Origin: JAVJUS01 sp040220455
Lineage (GTDB): Bacteria; Pseudomonadota; Alphaproteobacteria; DSM-16000; Inquilinaceae
Direction of reading: 5' to 3'
Assembly: GCA_040220455.1 (NCBI GenBank)
Contig: JAVJUS010000059.1
Span: 52,357 to 116,356 of the forward strand
Length of the DNA: 64,000 nt
The notes under the pieces were generated by a model, which ran no database searches, was not told where the DNA came from, and saw only the letters and a program-made list of their open reading frames with translations. This document shows, one piece after another, positions 13,969 to 22,263 of the stretch. How positions within the stretch are numbered: position 1 is the first letter of the stretch; every line of letters begins with the position of its first letter. The position numbers and the translations under genes are program-made.

Positions 13969-16791
13969 TCACGCGTCGTCCAGGCCGTGCTCGGACAGCT
14001 CTTCGAGCGTGCGCGGCTGGATGTGGCCGGCGACGAGGGCGAGGATGTCGTAGGTCTTGTCGGCGAAGCGGCGGATCTTCTCGTAGTCACGGCCGGCCGC
14101 CCCGGTCGCGATGGCGGGATTCCGGCGGATCAGGGCCTCCAACTCGTCTTTCTTGTCGAGCCAGTGGTTGGCGTGGCCCACGCGGTCGCCCAAGGCCGCA
14201 TCCGCGCCCAGATGGATGCGCACGCGATCGAGGAAAGCCGCCCCGTCCTCCCCGGCGTGCCGCCAGATTTCGTGCAGCTCGAACATGCAGGCGGGCGAGC
14301 GCAGATAGGCCTGGCTGAGGAAGACGAAGATGCGGTCGCCGGCGCCCAGCGCCTGCATGAACGCCTCGATGCTGTCGCCGGGGCCGAGTTCGCGATTGTC
14401 CCGGCGGATGGTGCGGCCGCGCCGTTCGGCCTCCGCGCACAGCCGATCGACCGGCCTGCCCGTCTCTTCCGTGTTGTCGGCCCAGGCGTAGGAGACGAAC
14501 CATTGCGGCGCCGGCGAGCGCTCCCGGGAGACCTCGAGCGTCGGCCCTGTCGCCTCACCTTCCGGCCGGGCGCGAGCGCGACGCGGACGCCGGGCCTCGG
14601 CGCCGTCCGCGTCGCGCTCCCGCTCCGTATTTATGAAACGCATGCTCCAATCATGGAGCCCCAGACGCTCCGATTCCTCCGTGACGATTTCGTAGAGCGC
14701 GTCGGCCAGCTTGTCGTGGCGGCCGCCCTGGGTGCGCAGGGTGATCGTGCCCGACCACGCCCCCTCGTCCCTTGCCCCCTCGTCCATTGTCCGGGGGTCC
14801 ATCGCCACCTCGACGAGCCCCCGGCTGCGGTGTCGCCGTTCGTAGAGATAGACGCCGGTGCGCCAGTAGTCGGCGGCGAGGCCGGCGATGCGGCCGATCC
14901 GGGCGATGATCCCGCGCATCAGCGAGGGTGGTAGGAGGTCGTAGCTCATGCGCGCGCCCAGGGTCGGTTCCGCCTCGTCCCATTCCCGCGCGGCCTGCGC
15001 GGGGCGGGTTTCGGGCAGAAGATCCGGCGCGATGTACTCCGCTTCAATATTGCGCGCGTCGTCGCCCGGCCGCAGGCGGAAGCAGACGCCGCAGGACTCC
15101 ATCAGGCTGATGAAGAGCTCCTGCTCCTCGACCGAATAGCCGCCCTCGTCCCACAGCAGCAGCCCCAGCAGCGAGCGCGTGAAGCGGCCGCCGGCCTGCT
15201 CCAGCACGCGATAGCAGGCCTGCCGGTGAAAGACGGCGTAGATCGCCTCCAGCGCCCAGCCCTGGTCGAGGATCAGCCGGTCGCCGAACAGGCCCGGGCG
15301 GTGGAAGACGGTGCCGGCATTGTGCAGGAAATCGAGGAACAGGCGGGTATCGGCGACCCCGCCCTCTTCGGCGCACATCGCCTCGAAATCGGCGAAGGGG
15401 AGCGTGCGGTGGCGGCGCCGGGCCGGGTCCGGCTCGGCGGCGTCGGCGTCGCGCAGGGCCTCCAGCCGTGCCTTGACCCGCGCGCGGACACGGCCGATCG
15501 CCGGCTTGTCGAGTTCGCCGTGAAACTCCGCGATGGCCTCCCACAGCGCCGCCTCGCCCCGGCCGGTGCGGGCGCTGTGGGTCAGCACCTTCCTGAGCGG
15601 GAAGCGCGCCAGGCGCTCGCGGGTGTCGTCCGACAGATCCTCCTCCGCCCGCGCGCTCTCGCACTGCGCCTGCACCACCAGGACCGGCGACTCCCGGCCG
15701 CCGAACCGCTCGACATAGTCGAGCCAGTAGGCGAGCGGGTAGTTGCGGAAGGTCATCCCGTCATGGGCATGGGTCTCGTTGCGCTCCATCTCCGGCGTCC
15801 AGAGGATGGCGAAGATCGCCCGGCTGCGCAGGAACAGGGCGTGGGTCCCGTGATAGATGTCCTGCCCGCCGAAATCCCACAGATGCAGCCGCCCCTCCGC
15901 CGCCTCGCCGCCCGGCGCGGGCGCGGGCACCGGCGCGGAGCCCACCGTGATGCCGTGGGTCGAGGGCACCGCGGGGTCATAGTCCTCGCCCCGCAGCCGC
16001 CGACAGAACTGCGTCTTCCCCACCCGCCCGTTGCCGAGGACCATGACCTTGGAATCCGCCATCCGCTCCGCCCCGTTGCGCACGTCGGCCAGATGCGCCC
16101 GGATGCGGGGGAGGCAGTTTTCAAAAAGTGCCTTTGACAGAGCTTCGGAAGGGAGATCAGGCAGGAAGCCATGATAGGTGGAGACATCTTCAAAGGAGGA
16201 TTTCTCCCAGAAGCCCTCGGGAGCGAAAATAATATGACAAAAATCAATGCTCAAACTCTTCATTTTTAAATGAGATATCGGCCTCAGATCGCCTATCGGA
16301 GTGAAAGAGCAGTCTAATATGGCTAGATTACGAAGATTTGATAATGGCTCTAAATCAATTACCGGTGTTATCGAGCAGTTTATCTTTTCTAAAATTGGAA
16401 TTCTCGAAATCGGCATAAGTTCGGCTACGGACGTGTTGGAAAACTCAAGCACTTTTATGCTCGGAATACCTGATAGAGGCCTCAAGTCATTTACCGAAGA
16501 GCCTGAGAAATCTAGAGTCATCAAGGCCGGCAATTCTGATAGCGGATCCAGATCTGACACCGGTGTGCCCGAGCACTTTAGCCATTTCAGTCCCGACAGG
16601 CCCGACAGAAGGCCCAGATCGCTCACCGACGTGAACGAGCAGTCCAATGTTTCCAGCCCGTCTAGCTCGCCGATCTCCGCGGGGATTGCCTCCAAGCCAG
16701 GGATGCTCAGGTTCAGCACCTCCCCCGGCCGCCAGGCGCGGATGCGGCGGATGGCTTCGCGTTCGGCGTCTTCGGGGGTGGTGTCGGGCAT
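13969..16791 (-). CDS. LRR-Roc-COR-TIR (Roco family) protein
   Basis: A protein of about 940 aa, taking the ATG at 16791; a GTG at 16872 would give 967 aa, and neither has a good ribosome site. Residues about 20-185 contain about seven 22-residue leucine-rich repeats (units such as LETLDCSFTSVSDLGLLSGL). A Roc GTPase follows, with P-loop GNGRVGKT (253-260), STHGITVG, and the Roc-type DFGGQ (306-310). Its G4 motif, VQAQCE, is degenerate. A COR region runs to about 700. After an Arg-rich linker a TIR domain begins at WFVSYAWAD. Its CMFEL carries the expected catalytic Glu (E838), so NADase activity is possible. Roco-TIR proteins are thought to act in signalling or antiviral defence; that role here is inference. 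The gene is minus-strand, isolated between metabolic operons and bracketed by repeats, which suggests acquisition. Confidence 0.9.
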   Translation of the reverse strand: MPDTTPEDAEREAIRRIRAWRPGEVLNLSIPGLEAIPAEIGELDGLETLDCSFTSVSDLGLLSGLSGLKWLKCSGTPVSDLDPLSELPALMTLDFSGSSVNDLRPLSGIPSIKVLEFSNTSVAELMPISRIPILEKINCSITPVIDLEPLSNLRNLAILDCSFTPIGDLRPISHLKMKSLSIDFCHIIFAPEGFWEKSSFEDVSTYHGFLPDLPSEALSKALFENCLPRIRAHLADVRNGAERMADSKVMVLGNGRVGKTQFCRRLRGEDYDPAVPSTHGITVGSAPVPAPAPGGEAAEGRLHLWDFGGQDIYHGTHALFLRSRAIFAILWTPEMERNETHAHDGMTFRNYPLAYWLDYVERFGGRESPVLVVQAQCESARAEEDLSDDTRERLARFPLRKVLTHSARTGRGEAALWEAIAEFHGELDKPAIGRVRARVKARLEALRDADAAEPDPARRRHRTLPFADFEAMCAEEGGVADTRLFLDFLHNAGTVFHRPGLFGDRLILDQGWALEAIYAVFHRQACYRVLEQAGGRFTRSLLGLLLWDEGGYSVEEQELFISLMESCGVCFRLRPGDDARNIEAEYIAPDLLPETRPAQAAREWDEAEPTLGARMSYDLLPPSLMRGIIARIGRIAGLAADYWRTGVYLYERRHRSRGLVEVAMDPRTMDEGARDEGAWSGTITLRTQGGRHDKLADALYEIVTEESERLGLHDWSMRFINTERERDADGAEARRPRRARARPEGEATGPTLEVSRERSPAPQWFVSYAWADNTEETGRPVDRLCAEAERRGRTIRRDNRELGPGDSIEAFMQALGAGDRIFVFLSQAYLRSPACMFELHEIWRHAGEDGAAFLDRVRIHLGADAALGDRVGHANHWLDKKDELEALIRRNPAIATGAAGRDYEKIRRFADKTYDILALVAGHIQPRTLEELSEHGLDDA
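16140..16660. other. AT-rich LRR-coding segment inside a GC-rich gene
   Basis: The LRR-coding part of the Roco gene has roughly 40-45% GC by eye and contains runs such as CATTTTTAAATGAG. The Roc, COR and TIR parts and all flanking genes are near 70%. The change is sharp near 16140, where the linker to the GTPase begins. This indicates that the recognition module has a different origin, or evolves differently, from the effector part. Confidence 0.7.
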
Positions 16792-16894
16792 CGGGCCGAG
16801 GGCGTCAGGGAGGGACGTCCGAGAGTCGCCCGCGCGTGGCGAGTCGGTCAACCGGGACGCGCCTCGCCGCACGATCCTGGCGCGAGGATTAGGG

Positions 16895-16910
16895 CGGATC
16901 GTAGGTCGGC
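16895..16910. repeat. 16-bp direct repeat, right copy
   Basis: Exact copy of 13945-13960 on the upstream side of the Roco gene. It forms the outer end of the 87-bp palindromic element at 16901-16987. Confidence 0.75.
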
Positions 16911-16987
16911 TGAGCGAAGCGAACCCGACGGGCGCGGACGGCGCCGACCGGCGGCGATGTCGGGCTCGCTTCGCTCGGCCGACCTAC
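16901..16987. repeat. 87-bp REP-like palindromic element, copy 1
   Basis: Begins GTAGGTCGGC and ends GCCGACCTAC. The inner arms GAGCGAAGCGA and TCGCTTCGCTC pair closely, and the core CCCGACGGGC is shared with two other sites. A second element of the same 87-bp length lies at 34893-34979, and a half copy at 36444-36481. This looks like a dispersed extragenic palindrome family. Confidence 0.8.
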
Positions 16988-17131
16988 CCGCGCTGTCGTC
17001 CGGTCGCGGTCGTTCGTCTTCTCCGCGGGAGAACCTGCGAGGCGGTCCCGGCGATAGGCGTCGAAGCGCGAGAGCCGCCACCCGCGCCCCCCCCTCGCCG
17101 GGTGTCGCTATTCTGGGAAGCGATACTGCCC

Positions 17132-17893
17132 CTAGAACTGCACCCCACGGGTCAGCGCCCCGTCGGCGACGAGGTTGGTGCCCATGCAGAAGCCGGCGGC
17201 GGGGCTGGCGAGGAAGACGACGGCGTTGGCGATTTCCTGGGGCTTGCCCATGCGGCCCGTGGGGTTGAGGCCGAGAGCCAGTGAGAACAGCTCCGGGTTG
17301 CCCTTCTCGATCCGGTCCCAGACGCCGCCCTCGAAGTAGATATTGCCCGGCGAGACGGAGTTGGCCCGGATGCCCTTGGGCGCGAGCTGGTAGGCGAGGC
17401 CCTGGGTGTAGTGGATCAGCGCCGCCTTCATCGAGCCGTAGGGCCCGGCGGCGAAGTCGATCTCCCGGCCCGAGACGCTGGAGACGGTGACGATCGAGGC
17501 CGCCGCGCTCTTCTCCAGATAGGGCAGCGCCGCGTCGACCATGTGCACCGTGTGCATCATGTCGATCTCGAAGCAGGCGCGCCAGCTCTCCTCGTCGTTC
17601 GCGGTGGCGAGCGCGCTGACATTCGCCACGACGATGTCGAGGCCGCCGAACTCCTTCGCCGCGCCGTCGATCCAGCGCTTCAGCGCCGCGCCGTCGCCGA
17701 CGTCGAGCGCCTCGCCCGTCGCCTTGGCGCCGGTCTTCTTCAGCGCGTCGACCGTCGCCGTCACCTCGCCCGCGTCGCGCGCGCAGACCGCGACCGCCGC
17801 GCCCTCCGCCGCGAGCGTGTCGGCGATCGCCCGGCCGATGCCCTTGGTCGAGCCGGTGACGGCGGCCCTCAGGCCCTTCAATCCGAGATCCAT
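17132..17893 (-). CDS. Short-chain dehydrogenase/reductase
   Basis: A 253-aa classical SDR. The cofactor motif is TGSTKGIG (residues 14-21), the NNAG equivalent is VANVSA, and the catalytic Tyr-Lys lies in GPYGSMKAAL, preceded by a Ser in TVSSVSG. It lies 57 bp downstream of the acetamidase/formamidase gene and is the last gene of the ABC importer operon, so it probably reduces or oxidises a product of the imported amide. The substrate is unknown. Confidence 0.88.
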   Translation of the reverse strand: MDLGLKGLRAAVTGSTKGIGRAIADTLAAEGAAVAVCARDAGEVTATVDALKKTGAKATGEALDVGDGAALKRWIDGAAKEFGGLDIVVANVSALATANDEESWRACFEIDMMHTVHMVDAALPYLEKSAAASIVTVSSVSGREIDFAAGPYGSMKAALIHYTQGLAYQLAPKGIRANSVSPGNIYFEGGVWDRIEKGNPELFSLALGLNPTGRMGKPQEIANAVVFLASPAAGFCMGTNLVADGALTRGVQF

Positions 17894-17950
17894 GGGGGTG
17901 TTCCCTCGTCCTGTCTTCTTGTTGCGTGGCGCCCGTGGCCACCCGGCCGG

Positions 17951-18937
17951 TCAGGCCAGGTAGCGCTTCGCCACCGAGGCGCCCATCGTGTACTTCGGAT
18001 CGACCATGTTGCCGAGCCGGACCTTGCCGCACTGGGTCAGCAGCATGTAGGCCTCCAGCTCGTCGAAGCCGAAATCGGCCGCCACCCAGCGGGTGAGCTC
18101 GCGATAGGCGATGCGCGCGGCGTCCTCGAGCGGCCGGGCGCTGCCGATCGCCATGAACATCTCCTCGGTCTCGAGCCGGGGCCAGGCGATCTTCTGACCC
18201 TTGATCAGGTCGACCTGGACCGTGGTCGTCGAGGGGATCTCGATCGCCACGCCGCACAGCTCGCCGTCGCCCTGCAGCGCGTGGCAGTCGCCCAGGTGCA
18301 GATAGCCGCCCGCGTGATGGACCGGCAGGTAGATGATCGCGCCCGGCGCCACGTCGGGCAGATCCATGTTGCCGCCGTAGTAGTCCGGCTGGAGGGAGGA
18401 GATCGCCTCGATCTCCGGCGCGGTGCCGATGGTGCCGATGAAGGGCTCGAAGGGCAGCGTCACCCGCTCCGACCAGTAGACGGAGGTCTCGTCGACGCGC
18501 ACCTTGCGCACGATCTCCGGCAGCGGCGCGTTGAGCACGGCCGTGTTGTTCGTGCCGACCAGGCCGCCGAACTCCGGGATCAGCGCGGTCGTGCCCACCG
18601 GCTGGGGCCCGCGCGGCACGACCGAGTGAATGTGCACGGCCAGCGTGTCGCCCGGCTCGGCGCCGGTGACCCGGATCGGGCCGTTCTGGGGATTGAGGTA
18701 GGGATAGGCCAGCTTCTCGCTCGGCTTGTCCTGCTCGGACTTGATCCGGCCGCTGAAGGCGTCGAGCGTCTCGGCGACGACGATGTCTCCCGGCGCGATC
18801 TCCATCACCGGCTCGGCATAGGCGCCGTAGACATAGTGGTAGCTGCCCTGCTTCGCCTCGGTCAGCTCGTGCCGCGCCCCGGGCTTGCCCCCGGCCACCC
18901 CGCGGCGGGCCATGATCGACGTCTCCAACCAGCTCAC
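17951..18937 (-). CDS. Acetamidase/formamidase family protein
   Basis: A 328-aa amidohydrolase that releases ammonia from a small amide in the cytoplasm. I chose the GTG at 18937 because GGAGGAAG sits 5-8 nt upstream of it; ORF extensions to 19012 are low complexity, and an internal ATG at 18913 is possible. Family features include HIHSVVPRGPQPVGTT, YLHLGDCHALQGDGEL and the C-terminal ELEAYMLLTQCGKVRLGNMV. The gene follows the binding protein of a NitT/TauT-type importer and lies in a cluster divergent from a dimethylformamidase-type enzyme. It could therefore act on the formamide or related amide that this pathway takes up or forms. Confidence 0.88.
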   Translation of the reverse strand: MSWLETSIMARRGVAGGKPGARHELTEAKQGSYHYVYGAYAEPVMEIAPGDIVVAETLDAFSGRIKSEQDKPSEKLAYPYLNPQNGPIRVTGAEPGDTLAVHIHSVVPRGPQPVGTTALIPEFGGLVGTNNTAVLNAPLPEIVRKVRVDETSVYWSERVTLPFEPFIGTIGTAPEIEAISSLQPDYYGGNMDLPDVAPGAIIYLPVHHAGGYLHLGDCHALQGDGELCGVAIEIPSTTTVQVDLIKGQKIAWPRLETEEMFMAIGSARPLEDAARIAYRELTRWVAADFGFDELEAYMLLTQCGKVRLGNMVDPKYTMGASVAKRYLA

Positions 18938-18998
18938 GCCTCTTCCTCCGTTTCCTCTCGGTGTCGGTCTTGTCGTTTCTCGCCGCCCGACATGGCGA

Positions 18999-19024
18999 GG
19001 CCGCCGCGGCACCGCGCGGCGGCC
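18999..19024 (-). terminator. Stem-loop after the binding-protein gene
   Basis: GGCCGCCGCG (18999-19008) pairs perfectly with CGCGGCGGCC (19015-19024). The site lies 25 bp downstream of the binding-protein stop and before the amidase gene. It has no T-tract and may protect the binding-protein message or attenuate downstream genes. Confidence 0.5.
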
Positions 19025-19049
19025 CCGTCATGCGCGGGTGTGCGCGATC

Positions 19050-20213
19050 CTACAGGCGGGCGCGCACCGCCTCCACATCCACCGTCTGGAACTCCTCCGG
19101 CAGTTCGTAGCCATCGGCATCGGCCTGGATCGCCGCGACGTCGAAGTCATTGGCCGCGGCGACGTAGTCGTTCGACAGCACGTTCGCCGGGTCGATCTGG
19201 CGGCTGACCTGGCCGATCTCGGCTATGGTGTCGAAATAGAGCTGCCACTGGTCGAAGTCGTGCCAGCCCCAGCCCTGCCGGGTCTCCCAGTCGCCGCGGA
19301 AGACCTTGGCGAGCTGCATCATCGACTCCGTCGCCACTTCCGGCGTGAGGCTCGAGGCCAGCGCCGGGAACCGCTCCAGCACGATATGGGTCGCCGCGCG
19401 CGGGTTGCGGTGGCCGAATTCCAGCCCCATCGCCCAGCCCCGCAGATAGCGCTCGTAGAGGTCCTGCCGCCCGCCGTCCTGGTAGTCGGATTCCCGCATG
19501 ACGAAGCTGTTGGCCGGGAACTGCGAGAACTCGTAGGGCAGGATGTAGTCGAAATCGAGCCCCTGGCCGTACCACTGGGCGCGCAGGCCCTCCCAGCTCA
19601 GCGCCGCGTCGCCCTGGCCCTGGGAGAGCGCCTGGGCCCAGCCGGCGCCGGCCTCGGCGTAGTTCACACTCGCCGGATCGACGCCGACCTGGGCCAGCAT
19701 CGGGTCGACGATCGCCTTCCAGCCGATGCTGCCGAGCAGGATGGTCTTGCCGGCGAGCTCGCCCGCGTCGGCGACGCGCTCGCCCTTGCGGAAGGCGAAG
19801 CTGAAGACGTCGTAGGCGCCCATGTGCCAGACCGAGCGCAGCGGGATGCCCTGCTCCAGGCCGAGCGAGAAGACGCCCGGCGACGGGTAGCCGAAATCGG
19901 CCTGGTCCTGGTCGACCAGCTTGATCGTCGCCGTGGCGTCCATCGGCCCCGGCTCCAGCACGGTCTCGATGTCGCCGAAATAGCCGTACTGCACGGCGAC
20001 CCAGTAGGGATAGTCGTCGAGCACCTCGATCGTGCCGCGCGGCGAGACCCAGCGCACCGTCTCCGACTGGCCCCAGGCCCGGCGGCCGGCGACCGTGCCG
20101 GCGGCGGCGACGGCCACCGCGCCGGTCGCCGTGACCTCGAGGAATCGCCGGCGGCCCAAGAGCAGCGCGCCCGGGCCCGTTCCGAGCGGCCCCGTCCCGA
20201 ATGGTGTGTTCAT
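19050..20213 (-). CDS. ABC transporter substrate-binding protein, NMT1/THI5-like (NitT/TauT type), Tat-exported
   Basis: A 387-aa binding protein. The ATG at 20213 follows a GGGGGGAGG ribosome site. The N-terminus has a twin-arginine signal, GRRRFLEVTATGAV, followed by a hydrophobic stretch and AWGQ, so it is exported folded. The mature part shows the family pattern (WVSPRGTIEVLDDYPYWVAV, then IKLVDQDQADFGYPSP) used for nitrate, taurine, sulfonate or thiamine-precursor analogues. It follows the permease and ATPase genes of the same operon and precedes an amidase. The ligand is probably an organic nitrogen compound, which is inference. Confidence 0.9.
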   Translation of the reverse strand: MNTPFGTGPLGTGPGALLLGRRRFLEVTATGAVAVAAAGTVAGRRAWGQSETVRWVSPRGTIEVLDDYPYWVAVQYGYFGDIETVLEPGPMDATATIKLVDQDQADFGYPSPGVFSLGLEQGIPLRSVWHMGAYDVFSFAFRKGERVADAGELAGKTILLGSIGWKAIVDPMLAQVGVDPASVNYAEAGAGWAQALSQGQGDAALSWEGLRAQWYGQGLDFDYILPYEFSQFPANSFVMRESDYQDGGRQDLYERYLRGWAMGLEFGHRNPRAATHIVLERFPALASSLTPEVATESMMQLAKVFRGDWETRQGWGWHDFDQWQLYFDTIAEIGQVSRQIDPANVLSNDYVAAANDFDVAAIQADADGYELPEEFQTVDVEAVRARL

Positions 20214-20272
20214 GGTGTTGCCTCCCCCCTCTCTGCCTGCCGCCGCTCGGGCCCCCCGGGGCCGGCGCGCGG

Positions 20273-21133
20273 TCAGGATTCCCAGCTCGCCCACCTCTTG
20301 CCGATCCAGAAGAACAGCACGTAGATCGAGATGCCGATCAGCGCGAGCACTACGATGCAGGCGAAGAACTGCGGCATCTGGATCAGCGAGGAGTAGTAGG
20401 CCAGCCGATTGCCGAGCCCGTTGGACCCGCCGACCATCTCCGCGCCGACGGCCGTCAGCAGCCCGAAGATCGAGCCGATCATCAGGCCGACGACGACCAT
20501 CGGCAGCGCCATGGGGATGCGGATCTTGATGAAGATCTGCAGCGTCGAGGCGCCGAACGACCGGGCAAGCGCGATCTTCGCCAGGTCGACGCGCCGGAAG
20601 CCGGTCGCCGAGTTGATCATCACCATCGGCCCGGAGGCGAGCGCCACCGCGATGATCCGCGGCTCCAGGCCGAAGCCGAAGCGCAGGATCAGCAGCGGCA
20701 CCAGCGCCAGCATCGGCGTGGTGACGAGCAGCAGGATATAGGGCGCGACGATCTTCTCCACGAAGGGGAACTGGGTGATCACAGCGGCCAGCAGGAATCC
20801 CGCCGTCGCGCCGATCGAGAAACCCACGATCAGCTCGGTCAGGGTCACGCCGATATGCGGCGCGATGAGATGGAAGTCGGTGACCAGCGTGATCAGGATC
20901 AGGCTGGGCGGCGGCATGATGTAGACCGGCACCTCGAAGCCCCGGATGGCCAGCTCCGCCCCGCCGATGATCAGCACGGCGACGCCGATGATCGCCGCGA
21001 TCTCCGCCCAGGTCCGGATGCCGCCGATCGCACCCGTCACGCCCGACCAGTTGGCGATGCTGACCTCCTGGTCGCCTCCGCCCTTGGCGTGGAATTCCGG
21101 GATCTGGTCCTTGAGCTGGCTGTCGCTCGGCAC
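20273..21133 (-). CDS. ABC transporter permease, NitT/TauT type
   Basis: A 286-aa inner-membrane permease. The GTG at 21133 follows GGGGAGGCGAGGGG, and longer in-frame reading runs into the ATPase gene in another frame. About six hydrophobic segments follow a 35-residue cytoplasmic tail. The EAA-type loop for contact with the ATPase is visible at ARSFGASTLQIFIKIRIPMA. It lies between the ATPase and the binding-protein genes of one importer. No second permease is present, so the channel is probably a homodimer. Confidence 0.9.
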   Translation of the reverse strand: MPSDSQLKDQIPEFHAKGGGDQEVSIANWSGVTGAIGGIRTWAEIAAIIGVAVLIIGGAELAIRGFEVPVYIMPPPSLILITLVTDFHLIAPHIGVTLTELIVGFSIGATAGFLLAAVITQFPFVEKIVAPYILLLVTTPMLALVPLLILRFGFGLEPRIIAVALASGPMVMINSATGFRRVDLAKIALARSFGASTLQIFIKIRIPMALPMVVVGLMIGSIFGLLTAVGAEMVGGSNGLGNRLAYYSSLIQMPQFFACIVVLALIGISIYVLFFWIGKRWASWES

Positions 21134-21177
21134 GGCCCCTCGCCTCCCCGATTGTGTCGCCGAACGGCGCGCCGTCG

Positions 21178-21981
21178 TCAGTGCGCCGGCACGGGCTTGC
21201 CGTGGTCGATCGAGGCCTTCACCTCGGCGACCAGCTCGATGAAATGGGTCGTCGTCGTCACGTCGAGCGGCCGGGGCCGGGGGATGTCCACCTCGAAGAC
21301 GCGCGAGAGCCTGCCGGGGCGCGCCGACATCACGAAGATCCGGTCGGCCAGGAACACCGCCTCGGCGATCGAGTGGGTGATGAAGACGATGGTCTTGCCC
21401 GTCTCCAGCCAGATCTCCTCGATCAGCAGGTTCATCTCGTCCCGCGTGAAGGCGTCGAGCGCCCCGAAGGGCTCGTCCATCAGCAGCAGGCTCGGGTCGA
21501 CGGACAGGCTGCGCACGATCGAGGCGCGCTGCTGCATGCCGCCGGAGAGCTCGCGCGGGTACTTGGTCTGGAAGCCGGTCAGCCCGACCCGGTCGAGCAG
21601 GGCGTCGATCCGGTCCTTGTGCTCGGCCGGGCGCAGGCCCTTGATCTCGAAGGGCAGGTGGATGTTCTTGATCAGGCTGCGCCAGGGCAGCAGGTTGGCG
21701 TCCTGGAAGACCATGGCGATCTGGGGATGCGGGCGGACCACCGGCTCGCCGTCGAGGCGCACGGTGCCCGAGGTCAGGCCGTGCAGCCCCGCCATCGCCC
21801 AGAGCAGGGTGGACTTGCCGCAGCCGCTGGGGCCGAGCACGCAGACGAACTCGCCCTCGCGCACGGCCATCGAGTAGTCCTCGAGCGCGTGCACGACGCC
21901 GGTCTTGGTGACGTAGTGCTTGGTCGCCCCGTCGACGACCAGCTTCGCCTCGCCAGCGCCGAACCGGCCGGTGCCGTCCAT
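21178..21981 (-). CDS. ABC transporter ATPase, NitT/TauT type
   Basis: A 267-aa nucleotide-binding subunit. Walker A is GPSGCGKSTLL, the Q-loop lies in MVFQDANLLPWRS, the signature is LSGGMQQR, Walker B is LLLMDEPFGALD and the switch His is in FITHSIAEA. The tail RPLDVTTTTHFIELVAEVK is typical of the SsuB/TauB/NrtD group. It is the first gene of a five-gene minus-strand operon (ATPase, permease, binding protein, amidase, SDR) that is divergent from the dimethylformamidase-type genes. Confidence 0.93.
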   Translation of the reverse strand: MDGTGRFGAGEAKLVVDGATKHYVTKTGVVHALEDYSMAVREGEFVCVLGPSGCGKSTLLWAMAGLHGLTSGTVRLDGEPVVRPHPQIAMVFQDANLLPWRSLIKNIHLPFEIKGLRPAEHKDRIDALLDRVGLTGFQTKYPRELSGGMQQRASIVRSLSVDPSLLLMDEPFGALDAFTRDEMNLLIEEIWLETGKTIVFITHSIAEAVFLADRIFVMSARPGRLSRVFEVDIPRPRPLDVTTTTHFIELVAEVKASIDHGKPVPAH

Positions 21982-22169
21982 GCCGATCCCCCTCCCCCGC
22001 CCGTCGTCCGCCCGCCTCCGCGCCGGTCGGCGGACCCACGCCGAGCCCGTCGCGGCCCGCCCCGGCCCTGATGACTAAACGTTTCGGGCACGGCCATACG
22101 TTGGCGTGGCGGGGTATTGTCGGTCAATAGCGCCGGCGCCGGGAGACAGAAGAATCTTATGCTGCGAAT

Positions 22170-22191
22170 GCGAAATGAAGCTTCGTATTGC
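22170..22191. promoter_or_regulatory. Imperfect palindrome in the divergent region of the amide cluster
   Basis: GCGAAATGAAG and CTTCGTATTGC pair at 8 of 11 positions around a perfect GAAGCTTC centre. The site lies 73 bp upstream of the Gfo/Idh/MocA gene in the 282-bp region between two divergent operons, so it could be an operator. No regulator gene is adjacent. Confidence 0.35.
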
Positions 22192-22263
22192 TACAGATCG
22201 AGACCCTATGGTCTGATGATTGCGCCGCGTGGGGGCGCGGGCGAGCATGCGGGGGAGGGGAAG

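Noticed and set aside
20273..22039. A fused 588-aa permease protein
   Set aside because: The first half is the ATPase gene read in a wrong frame. The true permease starts at GTG 21133 after a strong ribosome site, and the ATPase has its own complete frame.
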